From positions 340,097 through 404,096 of the forward strand of contig CAUYUJ010013792.1 of the NCBI GenBank assembly GCA_963575745.1: DNA of 64,000 nucleotides. The letters run 5' to 3'. Positions 9,906 through 20,687 of this stretch are shown in pieces; position 1 is the stretch's first letter, and the number at the start of each line of letters is the position of its first letter. The notes under the pieces were generated by a model. The model had not been told where the DNA came from, made no database searches, and was given only the letters and a program-made list of their open reading frames with translations. The translations under genes and the position numbers were made by a program. The stretch is from Prorocentrum cordatum (taxonomy: Eukaryota; Sar; Dinophyceae; Prorocentrales; Prorocentraceae).

Positions 9906-10325
9906 CCCCCTTGCCAGGCGGCGGGGTCCACGGGCACGGGCACCTCCTGCCCGCCCCCCCCCCCGGATATGGGGATATGGACGGCTCCTGGCCTGCCTCG
10001 AGCCGGAGGGCGGGGCGGACCAGCGGACCAGGGGGGCCAGGGGCAGAGGCCGGCGGGGGAAGGACAGAGGGAGGCCGGAGGGCCCGGCGGGGGGGGGGAA
10101 GAGGGTGGCAGCAGCCCGCCAAGTCGGAGGGAGCACGTGGAAAGAGGAGGCGGGGAGGCAGATAACGTAGGTTGGGTCAGGGCCCGCCCGAAGAGTCACA
10201 CAGATGATTATCCCCGAGCGACCCTACCTTGGAGTTGGAGCCCCTAGGAGAGCAATATTAGTAGTAACGGTAAACGCCGTCCTCCTCCTTCTCCTCATCG
10301 TCGCAGTTGTAGCAATAGCGGTAGT
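9906..10325. other. No gene seen
   Basis: GC- and G-rich sequence with no recognised feature, passing into less GC-rich DNA before the pentamer array. Confidence 0.4.
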
Positions 10326-10329
10326 AGTA

Positions 10330-10985
10330 GTGTTGTGCTATGCTATGCTATCCTGCGCTATGCTATGTTATACTGGGCTATGCTATGTTATGCTAGGCTA
10401 TGATATAACATTATATGCTGCGCTATGCTATGCTATGAAATGATATGATATGCTGTGCTGTGACATGATATGATATGGTATGACATGCTATGGTGTGAGG
10501 TGCTGTGCTATGCAATGCTATGCTGCGCTGTGCTATGCTAAGCAATGCTATGTTATGCTATGCGATGCAATGCTATGACATGATATGTGATGATATGCAG
10601 AGCTATGCTATGCTGTGCTATGCTATGCTATGCTATGCTTGGCGATGGTATGCTATGCTATGCTGTGCTCATGCTGCGCTGCGCTATGCTGCGCTGCGCT
10701 GCGCTAAGCTAAGCTAAACTAAGCTAAGGTATGTTAAGCTAAGCTAAGCTAAGCTAAGCTAGGCTAGGCGAAGCTAAGCTAAGCCAAGCTAAACTAAGCT
10801 AAGCTAAGCCATGCTAAACTAAGCTAAGCCAAGCTAAGCTCAGCTAAGCTAAGCTAAGATGAGCTAGGCTACGCTTAGCTAAGCTACGCTAGGCAAAGCT
10901 AAGCTAAGCTAAGCTAAGATGAGATAAGCTAAGCTAAGCTAAGCTAAGCCAAGCTAAGCTTAGCTTAGCTTAGCTAAGCTAAGCT
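10330..10985 (+). repeat. Pentanucleotide satellite: TATGC array then AAGCT array
   Basis: 10,330-10,680 is a degenerate array of CTATG. From about 10,690 to 10,985 it becomes CTAAG. The two pentamers differ at one position, so one array may have arisen from the other by a point change followed by expansion. Confidence 0.92.
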
Positions 10986-11134
10986 GGGTGAACACAGGGG
11001 GCGGGGACTGGGGGAACCGCGGGGCGGGGACTGGGGGAACCGCCCGGGGCGCTTTCCACTCCCCGGCCCCTTTAAGCTAGAGAGTAAGAACCCTTCTAGG
11101 CAGAGCCTAGGTAGGGAATAAGAAAAATATACAA
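10986..11134. other. No gene seen; short direct repeat
   Basis: GGGGACTGGGGGAACCGC occurs twice in tandem near 11,004 and 11,027. Confidence 0.5.
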
Positions 11135-11292
11135 AAGAAGAAAAACAGCAACAACAACAACACCAACAACACCAACAACACCAACGACAACAACAACAAC
11201 AACACCAACCACAACAACAACACCAACAACACCACCAACAACAACACTAACAAAAACAACAACAACAGCAACAACAACAATAACAATCATTT
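11135..11292 (+). repeat. (CAA)n / CAACAACAC microsatellite
   Basis: CAA triplets with periodic CAC, open on the minus strand as a Val/Gly run that is purely compositional. Confidence 0.9.
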
Positions 11293-11574
11293 AAGACTGG
11301 GGACACTCCGTTCTCACCAGTGCCAGGGTTTTCATAGGAGGCGGGCAATACCCCCACTTTGTGGGGGGGCCGGTTCAAGCTCTACCAAGTTTCCAAACGA
11401 CTCTTCGCCACCACCCACACCCAGCTTCCCGCCCTATGACGTTCGGACACTTCACTTCGTGGCCTGCGGACGACCTTGGCTACTACACTGGCGCATGGTT
11501 ACAATGACTTCTTGTGGTAACATCTTGTGGAAACTAGCTTAGTATACGACTTATACCCCTGTTCCAACAATGTT
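11293..11574. other. No gene seen
   Basis: Unassigned sequence. A short palindromic stretch ACCCCCACTTTGTGGGGG lies near 11,350-11,367. Confidence 0.4.
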
Positions 11575-12060
11575 GGAAAACCATTGGTTTTTTTAGGATT
11601 CGGACAGCGCGCGCGGGTGGAAATTTTGAAAAGTCGTGCAGGTGTTTTTCGAGGACCTACGGTGCGATTCGTGTGATTTTATGATGCGCGGTGCTAAAAT
11701 TCTTAAGAACCCAATGGTTTTTGGAGATTTCGGCGTGCGCGCGCGAAGAAAAAACGAATGTGTCCCGCATGGTATTATTTGACAGGGATGATGGCCCTGG
11801 CAGGTGCGCAACCGTTGTCGCAGAAGTTCGAAAAAGTTGCTCGCAAAAGCCCGTTTGACAGAAATGTTTAAAAAGTGTTGGGTTTCCTACGAATCCGCAA
11901 GAGCGCGCGGGATGAGATTTTGACATTTTTTTGTTGAAAAACCATTGGTTTTTTGATGTTTTTATGTTAAAATCGCTCCGAACACTAAGCTTTTGGAAGG
12001 ATTTCGTCTTGCGCGCGCGAATGTCCACTTTACCTTATTTTTTGCAAGGGATTCTTGAAA
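11575..12060 (+). repeat. Degenerate spaced repeat with GCGCGCGCG core
   Basis: AAAACCATTGGTTTTTT-like phrases near 11,579, 11,710 and 11,939 and CG-alternating cores near 11,607, 11,735, 11,892 and 12,012 recur at roughly 115-150 bp. The pattern suggests an old tandem repeat of about 130 bp. The alternating CG cores could adopt Z-DNA. Confidence 0.6.
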
Positions 12061-12254
12061 TTTGATTATATTAGAACAAGAAATGTCATTTTATAGTGTT
12101 TTTTGCAAGGGAAAACGGATTACAACAAAACAACCGGATCTGGATCACATCGTTTTACCTGAGGCTTCCTCACGAAAATGATGAACATGTAGCTGCGGCC
12201 TAGGCGGCGCAGGGGGGGCGTGCACCAGGGGGCCCAACAATAATTATTCTTTAG

Positions 12255-12390
12255 AAGTAATAATATTCAACATCAACAACAATAACAACAGCAACAGCAA
12301 CAACAACATCAGCAGCAACAACAACACCAACAGCAGCAACAACAGCAACAACAGCAACAGCACCAGCAACAACAGCAACAACAACACGTA
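12255..12390 (+). repeat. (CAA/CAG)n microsatellite
   Basis: CAACAACAG-type triplets with few interruptions. Confidence 0.9.
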
Positions 12391-13233
12391 TCGATTATTG
12401 AAGTAGAAAGGCGCTCGAAGTATATTGGGGTCTCGATGTCAAATGAAGAAGACTTTCATCGACTGGAGCGTACGCATGAGGAAGGACGGGCGGAGAAGGA
12501 TAGAGGCGATGAGGGGTGGCGCAGAAAGGAGTACGACGTGCAGCAGAGAGGAGGGCCGAAGGGGATAAGGGAGGCGGGGGAACATGGGGAGCACGAGGAC
12601 GACGATGATGACGAGCAGAAGGAGAGGATGCATGAAAGGCGTGAAGGAACAAGACGCCGAGAGGAACAATGAGATGGTGAGAGAGGGTTCGGACACACAG
12701 ATATGTATATGTACATTGTGCATGTGTGTATGCACATATATGTAAACTTAGATCGGCATACTGGGAACGATAGACAGAAATAGAGAGCGAGAGAGGAACA
12801 GCGGTAGAGCCGTCTCGATATGTATGTTTAGAGATATGTTATGGTGCGGCGTGGGGGGGAGTCTGGGCGAACACGCTTGGATTGTTTTGCAAGGTATCCA
12901 TAGGGGAGTCGCAAATACCAGCACACATGCAGAAATGACGCATTTTAGGTCAGCACCAACCGATCCTCTTGCCAACCACTGTCCTTGCTGAGCCGGAGGC
13001 CCAAATGTGCGTGGAACCCAGCTGGCGGGTCACTCTTAGGCGGACCCCGTATCGGTCCTCCCCTGCCTGCACGCGCGAAGGTGTCGAGGGGATCCAATGA
13101 TGTCCATGGGTCATCTCGGCACCGAAGGTGCCGCTTACCGGTATCTGGTATCTTTCGACAAGGTTCCTGCTGCACGCTGGGCGCAAGCCGATGTCGTCGA
13201 TAACGAAGCGCACCTGCATGCGCTGCTTATGAA
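12391..13233. other. No gene recognised
   Basis: Complex DNA. A + strand open frame at 12,436-12,672 translates to a highly charged Arg/Glu/Asp-rich peptide with no known motif. Its composition and the lack of any homologous copy do not support calling it a gene. Short TATG/CATA alternation lies near 12,700-12,745. Confidence 0.35.
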
Positions 13234-13405
13234 TCGGGGATGGACAAACCTCCCTTTAGTAAAACGTGGTTTTGTGAAAACGACCTCGGGCCCAAACCTG
13301 GCGGGCGCAAACCTGGAAAATAACGGCCGCGGCGCCCTCTCGAGAACCGAAAACGGACAATTCACTAATCGACGTGTCACTGTTAGGAGGTCTGTCCACC
13401 CCCGA
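13234..13405 (+). mobile_element. Family B element, copy 2
   Basis: 172 bp, TCGGGGATGGACAAACCTCC to GTCTGTCCACCCCCGA, collinear with copy 1. ATGAA abuts both ends, a possible 5-bp duplication, which differs in length from the 12 bp seen at copy 1. Confidence 0.82.
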
Positions 13406-13624
13406 ATGAATAATCAGGCAAGGCTGGAGGAGGGCGTCGTGGGATGTACACGCCTTCCACAGGCGAGCACAGTGAACATACCCGACGGCCCCCTGGGGGG
13501 CCCACGGGCTGCGTTGGCTAGGTTGTCCTGTTGCCCTGCACCCTGATCCGCGAGAGTAAAAACACCGATTCCGATTCCCAAATCGCGTGCTCTGAATTCC
13601 TGAGAAGGGCCCTGGGACGCTCCC
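13406..13624. other. No gene seen
   Basis: GC-rich unassigned sequence. Confidence 0.35.
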
Positions 13625-14640
13625 AGCGCCACACCGCGGCGTGAAAAACAACGGATTCGCGCCCCCGAAACCACAATCCATCGCTCGCGCTGCCCAAACC
13701 ACAATCCCTCGTAAATTACGCCAGGTTCGAGTTTCCCAAACCACAACCCCTTGTAACTTACGCCCGGCTCGCGCTCCTGATACAACGAGGACATGCAGAT
13801 TACTACAATCCCAAATACATTACGACCCGCTCGCGCTCCCGAGGCCGCAGTCCCTGACACATGACACCAATTCGGGGACTCCAAAAGGGTGTGGTTCGCA
13901 CAGGGTGTGGTCTGCCACCGGCACCCTGGGGGGCACCCTTGGGGGGCGGGCGAGGACCTCGACAGAGCTCTACGCCGCGCCCCGAGTCGGCCCGACGAGG
14001 ACAGAATCGTGCCCCCCAGGCCCCAACAGTGCCGATCGCAAACCACACCCCGGCGTAACCATACCTTGTGTAGTCGCCGACACATTCGCGTTCCGCCAAC
14101 CTCACTCCCTCGTGAATTACGCCGCGCCTGCGCCCCCACACGCCTGGCAAATCACGGCGAATCTGCGTCCCCTCGCAATCAACCGCGCGATGGCGCTCCC
14201 GAGGCCGCCATGCTTTCTGGTCTACGCCAGGCTCGCGCCCCCCAAGCAACAGTCCAGCAGGTTCGCGCTCCTGGAGCCACATTCCCTGACGAATTACACC
14301 GATACCGCGTCCCAGAGGACACAGTCCCTTGTAGATGATGCCGGGGTCGCGCTCCCCGATTCGGCCACAATCCCCCCTGTAACTCTTGCGGCCCCGAAGC
14401 CACAACCCCTGGCAACTTACGACACGTTCTCGCTCGCGAACCCACGACCCAACCCCACGGGAGCTGCACAACAGCGCCCGCCCATCCAGAACGCAACACA
14501 TGCCATTAACGCCCCCCGCCACCATTTTCCGAATCCGTCTCGGCATACGATGCCACGAATCCCTGTAGATTGCTAGGGGTGCGTGCTCCCGAAGCCCCAA
14601 ACCTATTACAATAGAAGCACGTTCCCGAAACCACCATCCC
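13625..14640 (+). repeat. ~39-bp minisatellite, block 1
   Basis: Units carry GCTCGCGCTCCCGA, CCACA and CCCTYGTAAMTTACGCC in order, with a period close to 39 bp. About 25 degenerate units fit. Because 39 is a multiple of three, frames stay open, giving a 311-residue + strand frame that is an artefact of the repeat. A second block of the same family lies at 61.73-62.21 kb. Confidence 0.8.
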
Positions 14641-14930
14641 AAATCAATCCCACCAGCCCTCTGGGCGTAGGTGGTTTAACGAGTGCTGTGTTCTCTCTGG
14701 CGAAATCCGTTCTTCCCCTGCTTGGGGGAAAGGTTTATCACTTAGTATACACCCCCTCCCCCAGGCGACTGGGAACCGTCCCGAAACCATGCGCCCCCCC
14801 CCACAACCCCTTGTAAAAAACAGCGCAAACAAAAAAACACAATCTGCCTCAAAATTCGGAACATGCGCAGCGAACCCGCTGTGGCCTCCACCCACCCTCC
14901 CTGTCAAAAAAAAAAAAAAAAAAATACGCT
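14641..14930. other. No gene seen; ends in a run of ~20 A
   Basis: Unassigned sequence with CCCCC runs. A homopolymer A-run near 14,905-14,924 directly precedes the CGG tract. The A-run could mark the end of a retroposed sequence, but no matching target duplication was seen. Confidence 0.4.
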
Positions 14931-15115
14931 CGGCGGCGGCGGCCGCGGCTGCGGCGGCTGCGGCGGGGGCGGCGGCTGCGGCGGCTGCGGCAGTGGCGGC
15001 GGCGGTGGCGGCGGAGGCGGGGGCGGCGGCGGCGGCGGCGGCGTCGGCGGTGGCGGCGGCGGTGGCGGCGGCGGCGGCGGCGGCGGTAGCGGTGGCGGTG
15101 GCGGTGGCGGCAGCG
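14931..15115 (+). repeat. (CGG)n tract
   Basis: GGC triplets with scattered GCT, GTG and GAG. The tract has strong potential for G-quadruplex and hairpin structure. A similar tract in the same orientation is at 18,336-18,497. Confidence 0.92.
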
Positions 15116-15414
15116 GCTTAAAATGCAGCTACTAATGGACAGCCTCAGAATCCAGGAAACAGCTTAATTGCATGAAAAATGTAGAAAACATGGGCGAGGT
15201 GAAACAAGTCAAAATTAGGCCGCCGCAGTATGTTCTTACAAAAATAACGAACATCTACAAGGCCCCGAACGTAACGGCAGCGGCGGCGGCGACACGACGG
15301 CAAAGCAGAGATAAGGAAAAAAAACTGCAACGGCGCAACTGTCAGGATAAAGTGAGTTCCAGCCGGAGAGGTTGCGTGACATCGCATGGCGAATCGCATG
15401 GAAACAAAGGAAGC
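15116..15414. other. No gene seen
   Basis: Mixed, moderately AT-rich sequence without recognised features. Confidence 0.4.
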
Positions 15415-15675
15415 AGAAGGAGGAGGAGGAGAAGGAGGGGAAGGATATGGACGATGAGGAGGAGAAGAAGGAGGAAGAAGTTGATAGAGGAGGGCGAGGG
15501 GGAACATGAGGAGTTGGACGAGGATGACCACGGCGACGAACACGAGGAGGGGTAAAGGGAGGAGGAGAAGGAGGAGGAGGAGGAGGAGGGGGAAGAAAAG
15601 AGGAAGGGAATGAGGAGGAGGAGGCGGAGGAGGAGGAGGAGCAGGACGAGGACGAGGAGGAGGAGGAGGAGGGGG
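15415..15675 (+). repeat. Polypurine GGA tract
   Basis: GGA/GAG-dominated purine run with a few GAC triplets. Confidence 0.88.
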
Positions 15676-15823
15676 GTGGACATTTTTCGAGCATCCCCCA
15701 CGAGTGGAAACCCTGCCGCAGCAGGCTTGCTGCATCCACGAGCACCAGCCCCCACCCCCGCTGATGCGGAAAGGAGTGAAGGTGCTGAGTTGGGCTTGGC
15801 GGGGATCGCTGTGGTCTTATCGC

Positions 15824-16336
15824 AGGCCCGCCGCAGGCGCCGATTTTGAATCAAAGCAAAAATCTGCATTGATCTCGCAAGCCCGCAAACGACGCTACTT
15901 CTTTATAGTAAGAAAGCGGATACTGTTTGCAAACCTGCTGCAAGCGCCGATTCTGCATTGAAGCCAAAACCGGCATGAAGATGGCAAGCTCGCCGCAGGC
16001 GCCGATCTTATGATCAGGAAACGAATTCTGATTGCAAGCCCGCCGCAGGCACCGATTAAAAACTGAAGCCGTAACAAGCATGAAGATGGCAAGCCCGCCG
16101 CAAGCGCCGATCTTCTCACCGGAAAGTAAATTCTAGAAAACGAACTCATGGCGCAAGCCCACCGCAAGCGCCGATTTGTCATTCAAAACGTGAATGAAAT
16201 GACGATCGACGCCGATTATTTCAAGAACCATGAGGAAATCACAAGCGCCGCAGGCGCCGGTTTTTTTTTTCTTGCACAGAAAAAACCTTTTCCCCTCCCA
16301 CGAGGCCGCGGAGGCCCCCCTATTGGGCGGCATGGC
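15824..16336 (+). repeat. Left inverted arm: 23-bp-core minisatellite
   Basis: Core copies lie near 15,824, 15,878, 15,930, 15,984, 16,034, 16,090 and 16,150. Every second interval contains GCATGAAGATGGCAAG, so a higher-order unit of about 105 bp exists. The array ends in the non-repetitive edge CCCTCCCACGAGGCCGCGG. Confidence 0.82.
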
Positions 16337-16511
16337 CGGGGGGGGGGGAGGAAAAGGGAGGGGGGAGGGGGGGGGGGGGGAGGAGGGGGGGGGGGGGGGG
16401 GATGGGGGGGAGGAGGAGGGAGGAGGGGGGGGGGGGGGGGGGGGAGGGGGGGGCGGGAGGAGGAGGGGGATGGGGGAGGTGGAGGAGGTGGAGGAGGAGG
16501 GGCGGGCAGAG

Positions 16512-16702
16512 AAATAGCGAAAACATAGCGAGAAAAATAGCAAAAAAAATAGCGGGGAAAAAGGCGCATCCCCGGGGACTCTTGCGGCGCTTATTTTTTA
16601 TATAGTTTCCCGCTATTTTTTCGGCGGCCGAAACAGACCATTCCGCGCACCTTTTGTTTTTTTCGCTAGTTTTAGCTATTGTTCGCTAGTTTTTTCGCTA
16701 TT
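16512..16702. repeat. AT-rich palindrome of AATAGCG motifs inside the loop
   Basis: GCGAAAACATAGCGAG and AAAAATAGCG copies on the left are mirrored by CGCTATTTTTTCGG and TTCGCTAGTTTTTTCGCTA on the right, with ~55 bp between. It could be a separate small element inserted in the loop. Confidence 0.65.
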
Positions 16703-17737
16703 CATTATACAAAAAATATTGGAAAATCTGCAAAACATAGGTTTCGCTGGGCGCGCCTGTTTTTTTTTTTTCTCATAAAAATTGTAAAATAAATGTGATC
16801 AAATAAGTCAGCCGAAGCGATTGAAAATGTAGAAAAATGAAAGAAAAAAGTAAAACATAGAAACGACATGATGTGTTCCCCGGGGCCGCCAGCCGGAGCA
16901 AGGTGAAACGGCGCGACGCCGCCGGGAATCCTGCGGCGGATTGCTGCCGCCCCATCCCAAAGAGCCTTGCCCCACCCCCCTGCCGCAAAACCCATTGGGT
17001 AGAGTGGCGGGCCGTCCCGGGCGGGGGGGCGGGCGGGGGCGCAACGCCAAGCGAAGCGCGCAGCCGCGCGGGTCGCAAACGAGGCGGCGTGACTCTTGTA
17101 GCGGGGCCCAACAGTGCATCCCGTCGGCCCTGTCGGCGATCCCTGCTTTCTCAAGCGAATTCCTTGTCGGGGATGGGCGCGACCCTTGTCCCGGACCCCC
17201 TTATAGCAGGTTCATTAAAGCCCCCGCGATGGCTCAAAAATTGTCTCCACATGCGGCAAGGCTCAAGACGGCCCGCGATACGGCTCCAGATAGCCAGAGA
17301 TCTTCCAAGACCCAAAACGCCACCACGCCCTGAGGCACGGAGCGGGCGTGTTCCGACGTCATCTACCTCACTCTTGAACCTCAGTCCTCTGTCTTCAAAA
17401 TTCTTTGAAGGACCTGGAGCCCAAACTCAGAAACCTTCTGGGGCTCCCCGCGCCTTTCCGCATGATTTGTGGGAAGCAATTTTGCGATCCCTCCGGATGC
17501 GAAAATCCCACCCCCCCCCACCCACCCAAAGAGGCCCCGAGAGGCAACAAGGGCCCCCAAGAGGGCCCGCAAGAGGCCCCAAAGAAGCCGCAAGAGCTCT
17601 CAAGAGTCCTCCGAAAAAGGCCCCGAGAGGCCAACATCGGAGTGAGGGGGGGGTTCCGCCCACGCGAATTCGTTTCAAGTCGCGCGCGTGTTGGTTGCTC
17701 TGGGGTCGGCAAGTCGTTCCGTTATTTCTTTGTTCTT
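16703..17737. other. Loop of the foldback element; no gene seen
   Basis: Unassigned sequence. 17,500-17,640 contains CCCAAGAGGCCC-type phrases that resemble the repeat at 51.4-53.7 kb. Open frames cross it on both strands without any transposase-like motif. Confidence 0.45.
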
Positions 17738-18207
17738 CCGGCCAAGGGGGGGGGCGGCAGGCCCGCCAATGGGGGGGCCTCCGCGGCGTCGTGGGAGGGG
17801 AAGGGCCCTTTCGGTGCAAGAAAAAATCGGCGCTGGCGGCGGGCTTGCGATCTCCCCGTGGTTCTTGAAAAAATCGGCGCCTGCAGCGGGCTCGCGATCT
17901 TCATTCCATTTAAGGCATCACTGAAAAACTGGCGCCTGCGGTGGGCTTGCGACAAGAATTCGCGTTCTGGCGATAAAATCGGCGCCCGCGGCGGGCTTGC
18001 CGCCCTCATGTTTTTTATCGCTTCAATGAAAAATCCGCGCCTGCGGTGGGCTTGCGACAAGAATTCGCGCTCTGGCGATAAAATCGGCGTCTGCGGCGGG
18101 CTCGCCATCCTCATGTTGGTTCAGGCTTCAATCCAAATCGGCGCCTGCGGCGGGCTTGCGATCGAAATTTGTTGTCTGGTGGTAGATTCGGCGCCTGCGG
18201 CGGGCCT
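17738..18207 (-). repeat. Right inverted arm: same minisatellite, reversed
   Basis: About eight copies of TCGGCGCCTGCGGCGGGCTT separated by 45-60 bp. GACAAGAATTCGCGYTCTGG spacers recur twice, 108 bp apart, the same higher-order period as the left arm. Confidence 0.82.
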
Positions 18208-18335
18208 AGTCCTATGGTATATGTATATATGTTGAAGATGTGATAACAATCTACTTTCGCAACCTAATTTGTCCCTACTTTGAATCTGTTCCACATACCA
18301 GAACCTGTGCATACGACCTTCATTCCAAGCTGCGG

Positions 18336-18497
18336 CGGCAGCGGCTGCGGCGGCGATTCGGCAGCGGGGGCGGCGGCGGCGGCGGCGGCGGCGGGCGGCG
18401 CGGTGGCGGCGGCGGCGGCGGACAGTGGCGGCGGCGGTGGCGGCGCGGCGGCGGCGGCGGCGGGCGGCGGCGGCGGCGGAGGCGGCGGCGGCGGATT
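18336..18497 (+). repeat. (CGG)n tract, second
   Basis: GGC triplets for about 160 bases in the same orientation as 14,931-15,115. It is followed by a tandem duplicate of GAAGACAATTGCTG. Confidence 0.92.
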
Positions 18498-18906
18498 CGG
18501 CCCGAAGACAATTGCTGAAGACAATTGCTGAATATGCTGCGGTTCGGGCCAGGCTCGGGTGCTACGTATGTGTTGGGAGGGCGGGTGGGAGTGAGCGAGA
18601 CGGCTTGCGGGCGGGGAAGCAAGTCTTGACCCATCCCTCTACCCCCTCCCCTGGGCCACTGCAACCCTATAGTCCCTCTGCAGGTTGGCACCAGCACGCG
18701 TTCCCAAAGGTCCGATGCCCTGTTTTTTTTTTAGTGCGGGGCCTCCGAAGCCGCTGTCTCACCCGCACCGTCTCTGACGGTCCCGAGACCCGCCGGGGGC
18801 CCCCGGAGGCCAGCACCAGCGAAACAAACTCCGTCTTGAGTGTTCGACATGTTCCTCCGCGACGTGGCCGCTCGCTGATTGAAGGCCGAGCGGGAGAGGC
18901 GGCATG
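18498..18906. other. No gene seen
   Basis: GC-rich complex sequence without recognised features. Confidence 0.4.
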
Positions 18907-19035
18907 TGGCCCTCGCTCGGACGTCCATTCCCTGTTTTTTGTTGGTTTCGTGCGTGGTTCCGTCGCCAAATGATCAAGGATGCTCCTCGATGGTCCTCGC
19001 CGAAGGAAACATGCACCCGTCCGAGCGGTGCCAAG
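18907..19035 (+). mobile_element. Family A element, copy 4, with GCATG duplication
   Basis: TGGCCCTCGCTCGGACGTCC to CGTCCGAGCGGTGCCAAG. GCATG abuts both ends (18,902-18,906 and 19,036-19,040). The core contains CAAATGATCAAGGATGCTCC, a variant shared with the copy at 45,133. Confidence 0.85.
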
Positions 19036-19179
19036 GCATGGGGAGGACGTGGAGCGCCCTCTTTGAAGGGACGCATCCGCCCCTGGTCAGCCAAAGACTG
19101 GGCCGGTCAGGCCCCTGTCGCGGAGCGCGGGCGGCCGCTTCGCGGCTCCTAAGCCAGGGCCATCGGAGGGCAGCCCAGG

Positions 19180-19347
19180 GTTAGGTCGGGCATGTCCTCC
19201 TACGGGCGGCTTTTGGAAGGAAAGATACACATAGCAACAACATATACTCAAACAGAGTCGGCTGTGATGGTAAAGTTGTCCCCAGACTACTCTTGATTGT
19301 CTTTGAATAGTTAATCACCTCCTGAAGAGGGACATGCCTGGCTTAAC
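19180..19347 (+). mobile_element. Family F element, copy 3
   Basis: Inverted ends GTTAGGTCGGGCATGTCC and GGACATGCCTGGCTTAAC with the internal signature ACGGGCGGCTTTTGGA. It sits between two copies of a GCGGAGGGCAGCCCAGG-like sequence (near 19,163 and 19,368-19,391). Confidence 0.72.
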
Positions 19348-19391
19348 GCTTGGTAACTCACAAACCAGGGTCAGCGGAGGGCAGCCCAGGA

Positions 19392-19734
19392 ACATGTAAC
19401 TCACATCGTACTTAAGGACCATATCCCAGAAATAATCTCGGGAACCCGGAAAAGCGTCGAAAAAGTGTCGAAACAGTGTCGGGCGAATGTCTCCCAGGGC
19501 CCGACACGTGAAAACCATAGGAATTCTTTATTCCCGGAAAGGGCTTTGGCCCAGGGTTCTCTTTTAGTATGTAAACGTGTCCCCGGTGCCCAACTTGAAG
19601 GAGGCCGGCGGATTCTTTCCCTGTTAAATATCGAAGTCGAAGGAGGCCGGCGGATTAAAATTTGAGGATGTCTCAGGCGAGACGCTTGTTTTTGAAATCC
19701 CGATCGATAAATCACAGGGTGCGGGACACCTCAG
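19392..19734. other. No gene seen
   Basis: Complex sequence. GAAGGAGGCCGGCGGATT occurs twice, near 19,598 and 19,638. Confidence 0.45.
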
Positions 19735-20372
19735 CACGACCACACCCCCAGCATGACCACACCCCAGCACGACCACGCCCAGCACGACCACACCCCAGCA
19801 CGACCACACCCCAGCACGACCACACCCCAGCACGACCACACCCCAGCACGACCACACCCCAGCACGACCACACCCCAGCACGACCACACCCCAGCACGAC
19901 CCGACAATCACCGGACCACCCCAGCACGACCACACCCCAGCACGACCCCACCCCAGCACGACCCCACCACCAGCACGACCACGCCACCAGCACGACCACA
20001 CACGACCAGCACGACCACACCCCAGCACGACCACACACCCAGCACGACCAGCACGACCAGCACGACCACCCCAGCACGACCCCAGCACGACCCCACCCCA
20101 GCACGACCACACCCCAGCACGACCACACCCCAGCACCCCACCCCAGCACGACCACACCCCAGCACGACCACACCCCAGCACGACCACACCCCAGCACGAC
20201 CACGCACGACCAGCACGACCACGCCCCAGCACGACCACGCCCCAGCACGACCACGCCCCAGCACGACCACCCCCCAGCACGACCACCCCCCAGCACGACC
20301 ACCCCCCAGCACGACCACCCCCCAGCACGACCACACCCCAGCACGACCACTCCCCAGCACGACCACACCGCC
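19735..20372 (+). repeat. 16-bp satellite AGCACGACCACACCCC
   Basis: About 38 units, some shortened to AGCACGACC. The period is not a multiple of three, so all three frames are open at once (the longest + strand frame is 461 residues), giving three versions of the same repeat peptide. This argues against coding. Confidence 0.95.
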
Positions 20373-20394
20373 TTGGTTGAGTGGTTGCCTGTCG

Positions 20395-20545
20395 TCGTGG
20401 AATGTTTCGTGGGGTGTCTCGTGGAATGTTTCGCGGGGTGTCTCGTGGAATGTTTCGTGAGGTGTCTCGTGGAATGTTTCGTGAGGTGTCTCGTGGGATG
20501 TTTCGTGAAGTGTCTCGTGGGATGTTTCGTGAGGTGTTGCCCAGT
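20395..20545 (+). repeat. 24-bp repeat GTGTCTCGTGGAATGTTTCG
   Basis: About six units with alternating TGAG and CGGG endings. Confidence 0.9.
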
Positions 20546-20687
20546 TGGGTATCGTGAAAACGTGTCCATGCTCCACATGTCTATATCCCTTTCCGGGTTC
20601 GTGGGTCCATCATGTTTTTTGGAGTGCTCACAATTCTTTCTGGTGGTCAAGGCTAAAGTAGGTTGGAACATCATAAGCCCAGGAGGG

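Larger units (their letters stand above)
15824..18207. mobile_element. Foldback-like element with minisatellite inverted arms (~2.4 kb)
   Basis: The terminal 20 bases AGGCCCGCCGCAGGCGCCGA on the left match exactly the complement of the last 20 on the right. Each arm of about 0.5 kb is an array of a ~23-bp core containing CCGCCGCAGGCGCCGAT, spaced about 50-60 bp. Both inner arm edges carry the same sequence, CCCTCCCACGAGGCCGCGG (right arm complement CCCTCCCACGACGCCGCGG). The middle, ~1.4 kb, holds G-runs, an AT-rich palindrome and unassigned DNA with no transposase. Long inverted arms built of tandem repeats are the hallmark of foldback (FB/Galileo-type) transposons. The flanks GTCTTATCG and GTCCTATGG (7 of 9) may be a worn target duplication. 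Membership of a known superfamily is inference. Confidence 0.7.

Noticed and set aside
11317-11390. Possible tRNA B-box (GGTTCAAGCTC)
   Set aside because: No matching A-box, acceptor stem or cloverleaf could be built.
12436-12672. Charged 78-residue + strand frame as a small gene
   Set aside because: Arg/Glu/Asp-rich composition typical of purine-rich DNA, with no start context or homologous copy to support it.
15824-16170. CRISPR-like spacing of a 23-bp core
   Set aside because: The context is eukaryotic, spacers are related to each other with a 105-bp higher-order period, and the array is repeated inverted at 17.8 kb; it is a transposon arm.
17225-17245. Spliced-leader-like phrase (GATGGCTCAAAAATTG)
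   Set aside because: Only a short partial resemblance to the dinoflagellate spliced leader end; no donor site or gene structure around it.
16873-17868. A 331-residue + strand frame in the foldback loop
   Set aside because: GC-rich, no domain, and it runs on into the minisatellite arm; not a transposase.
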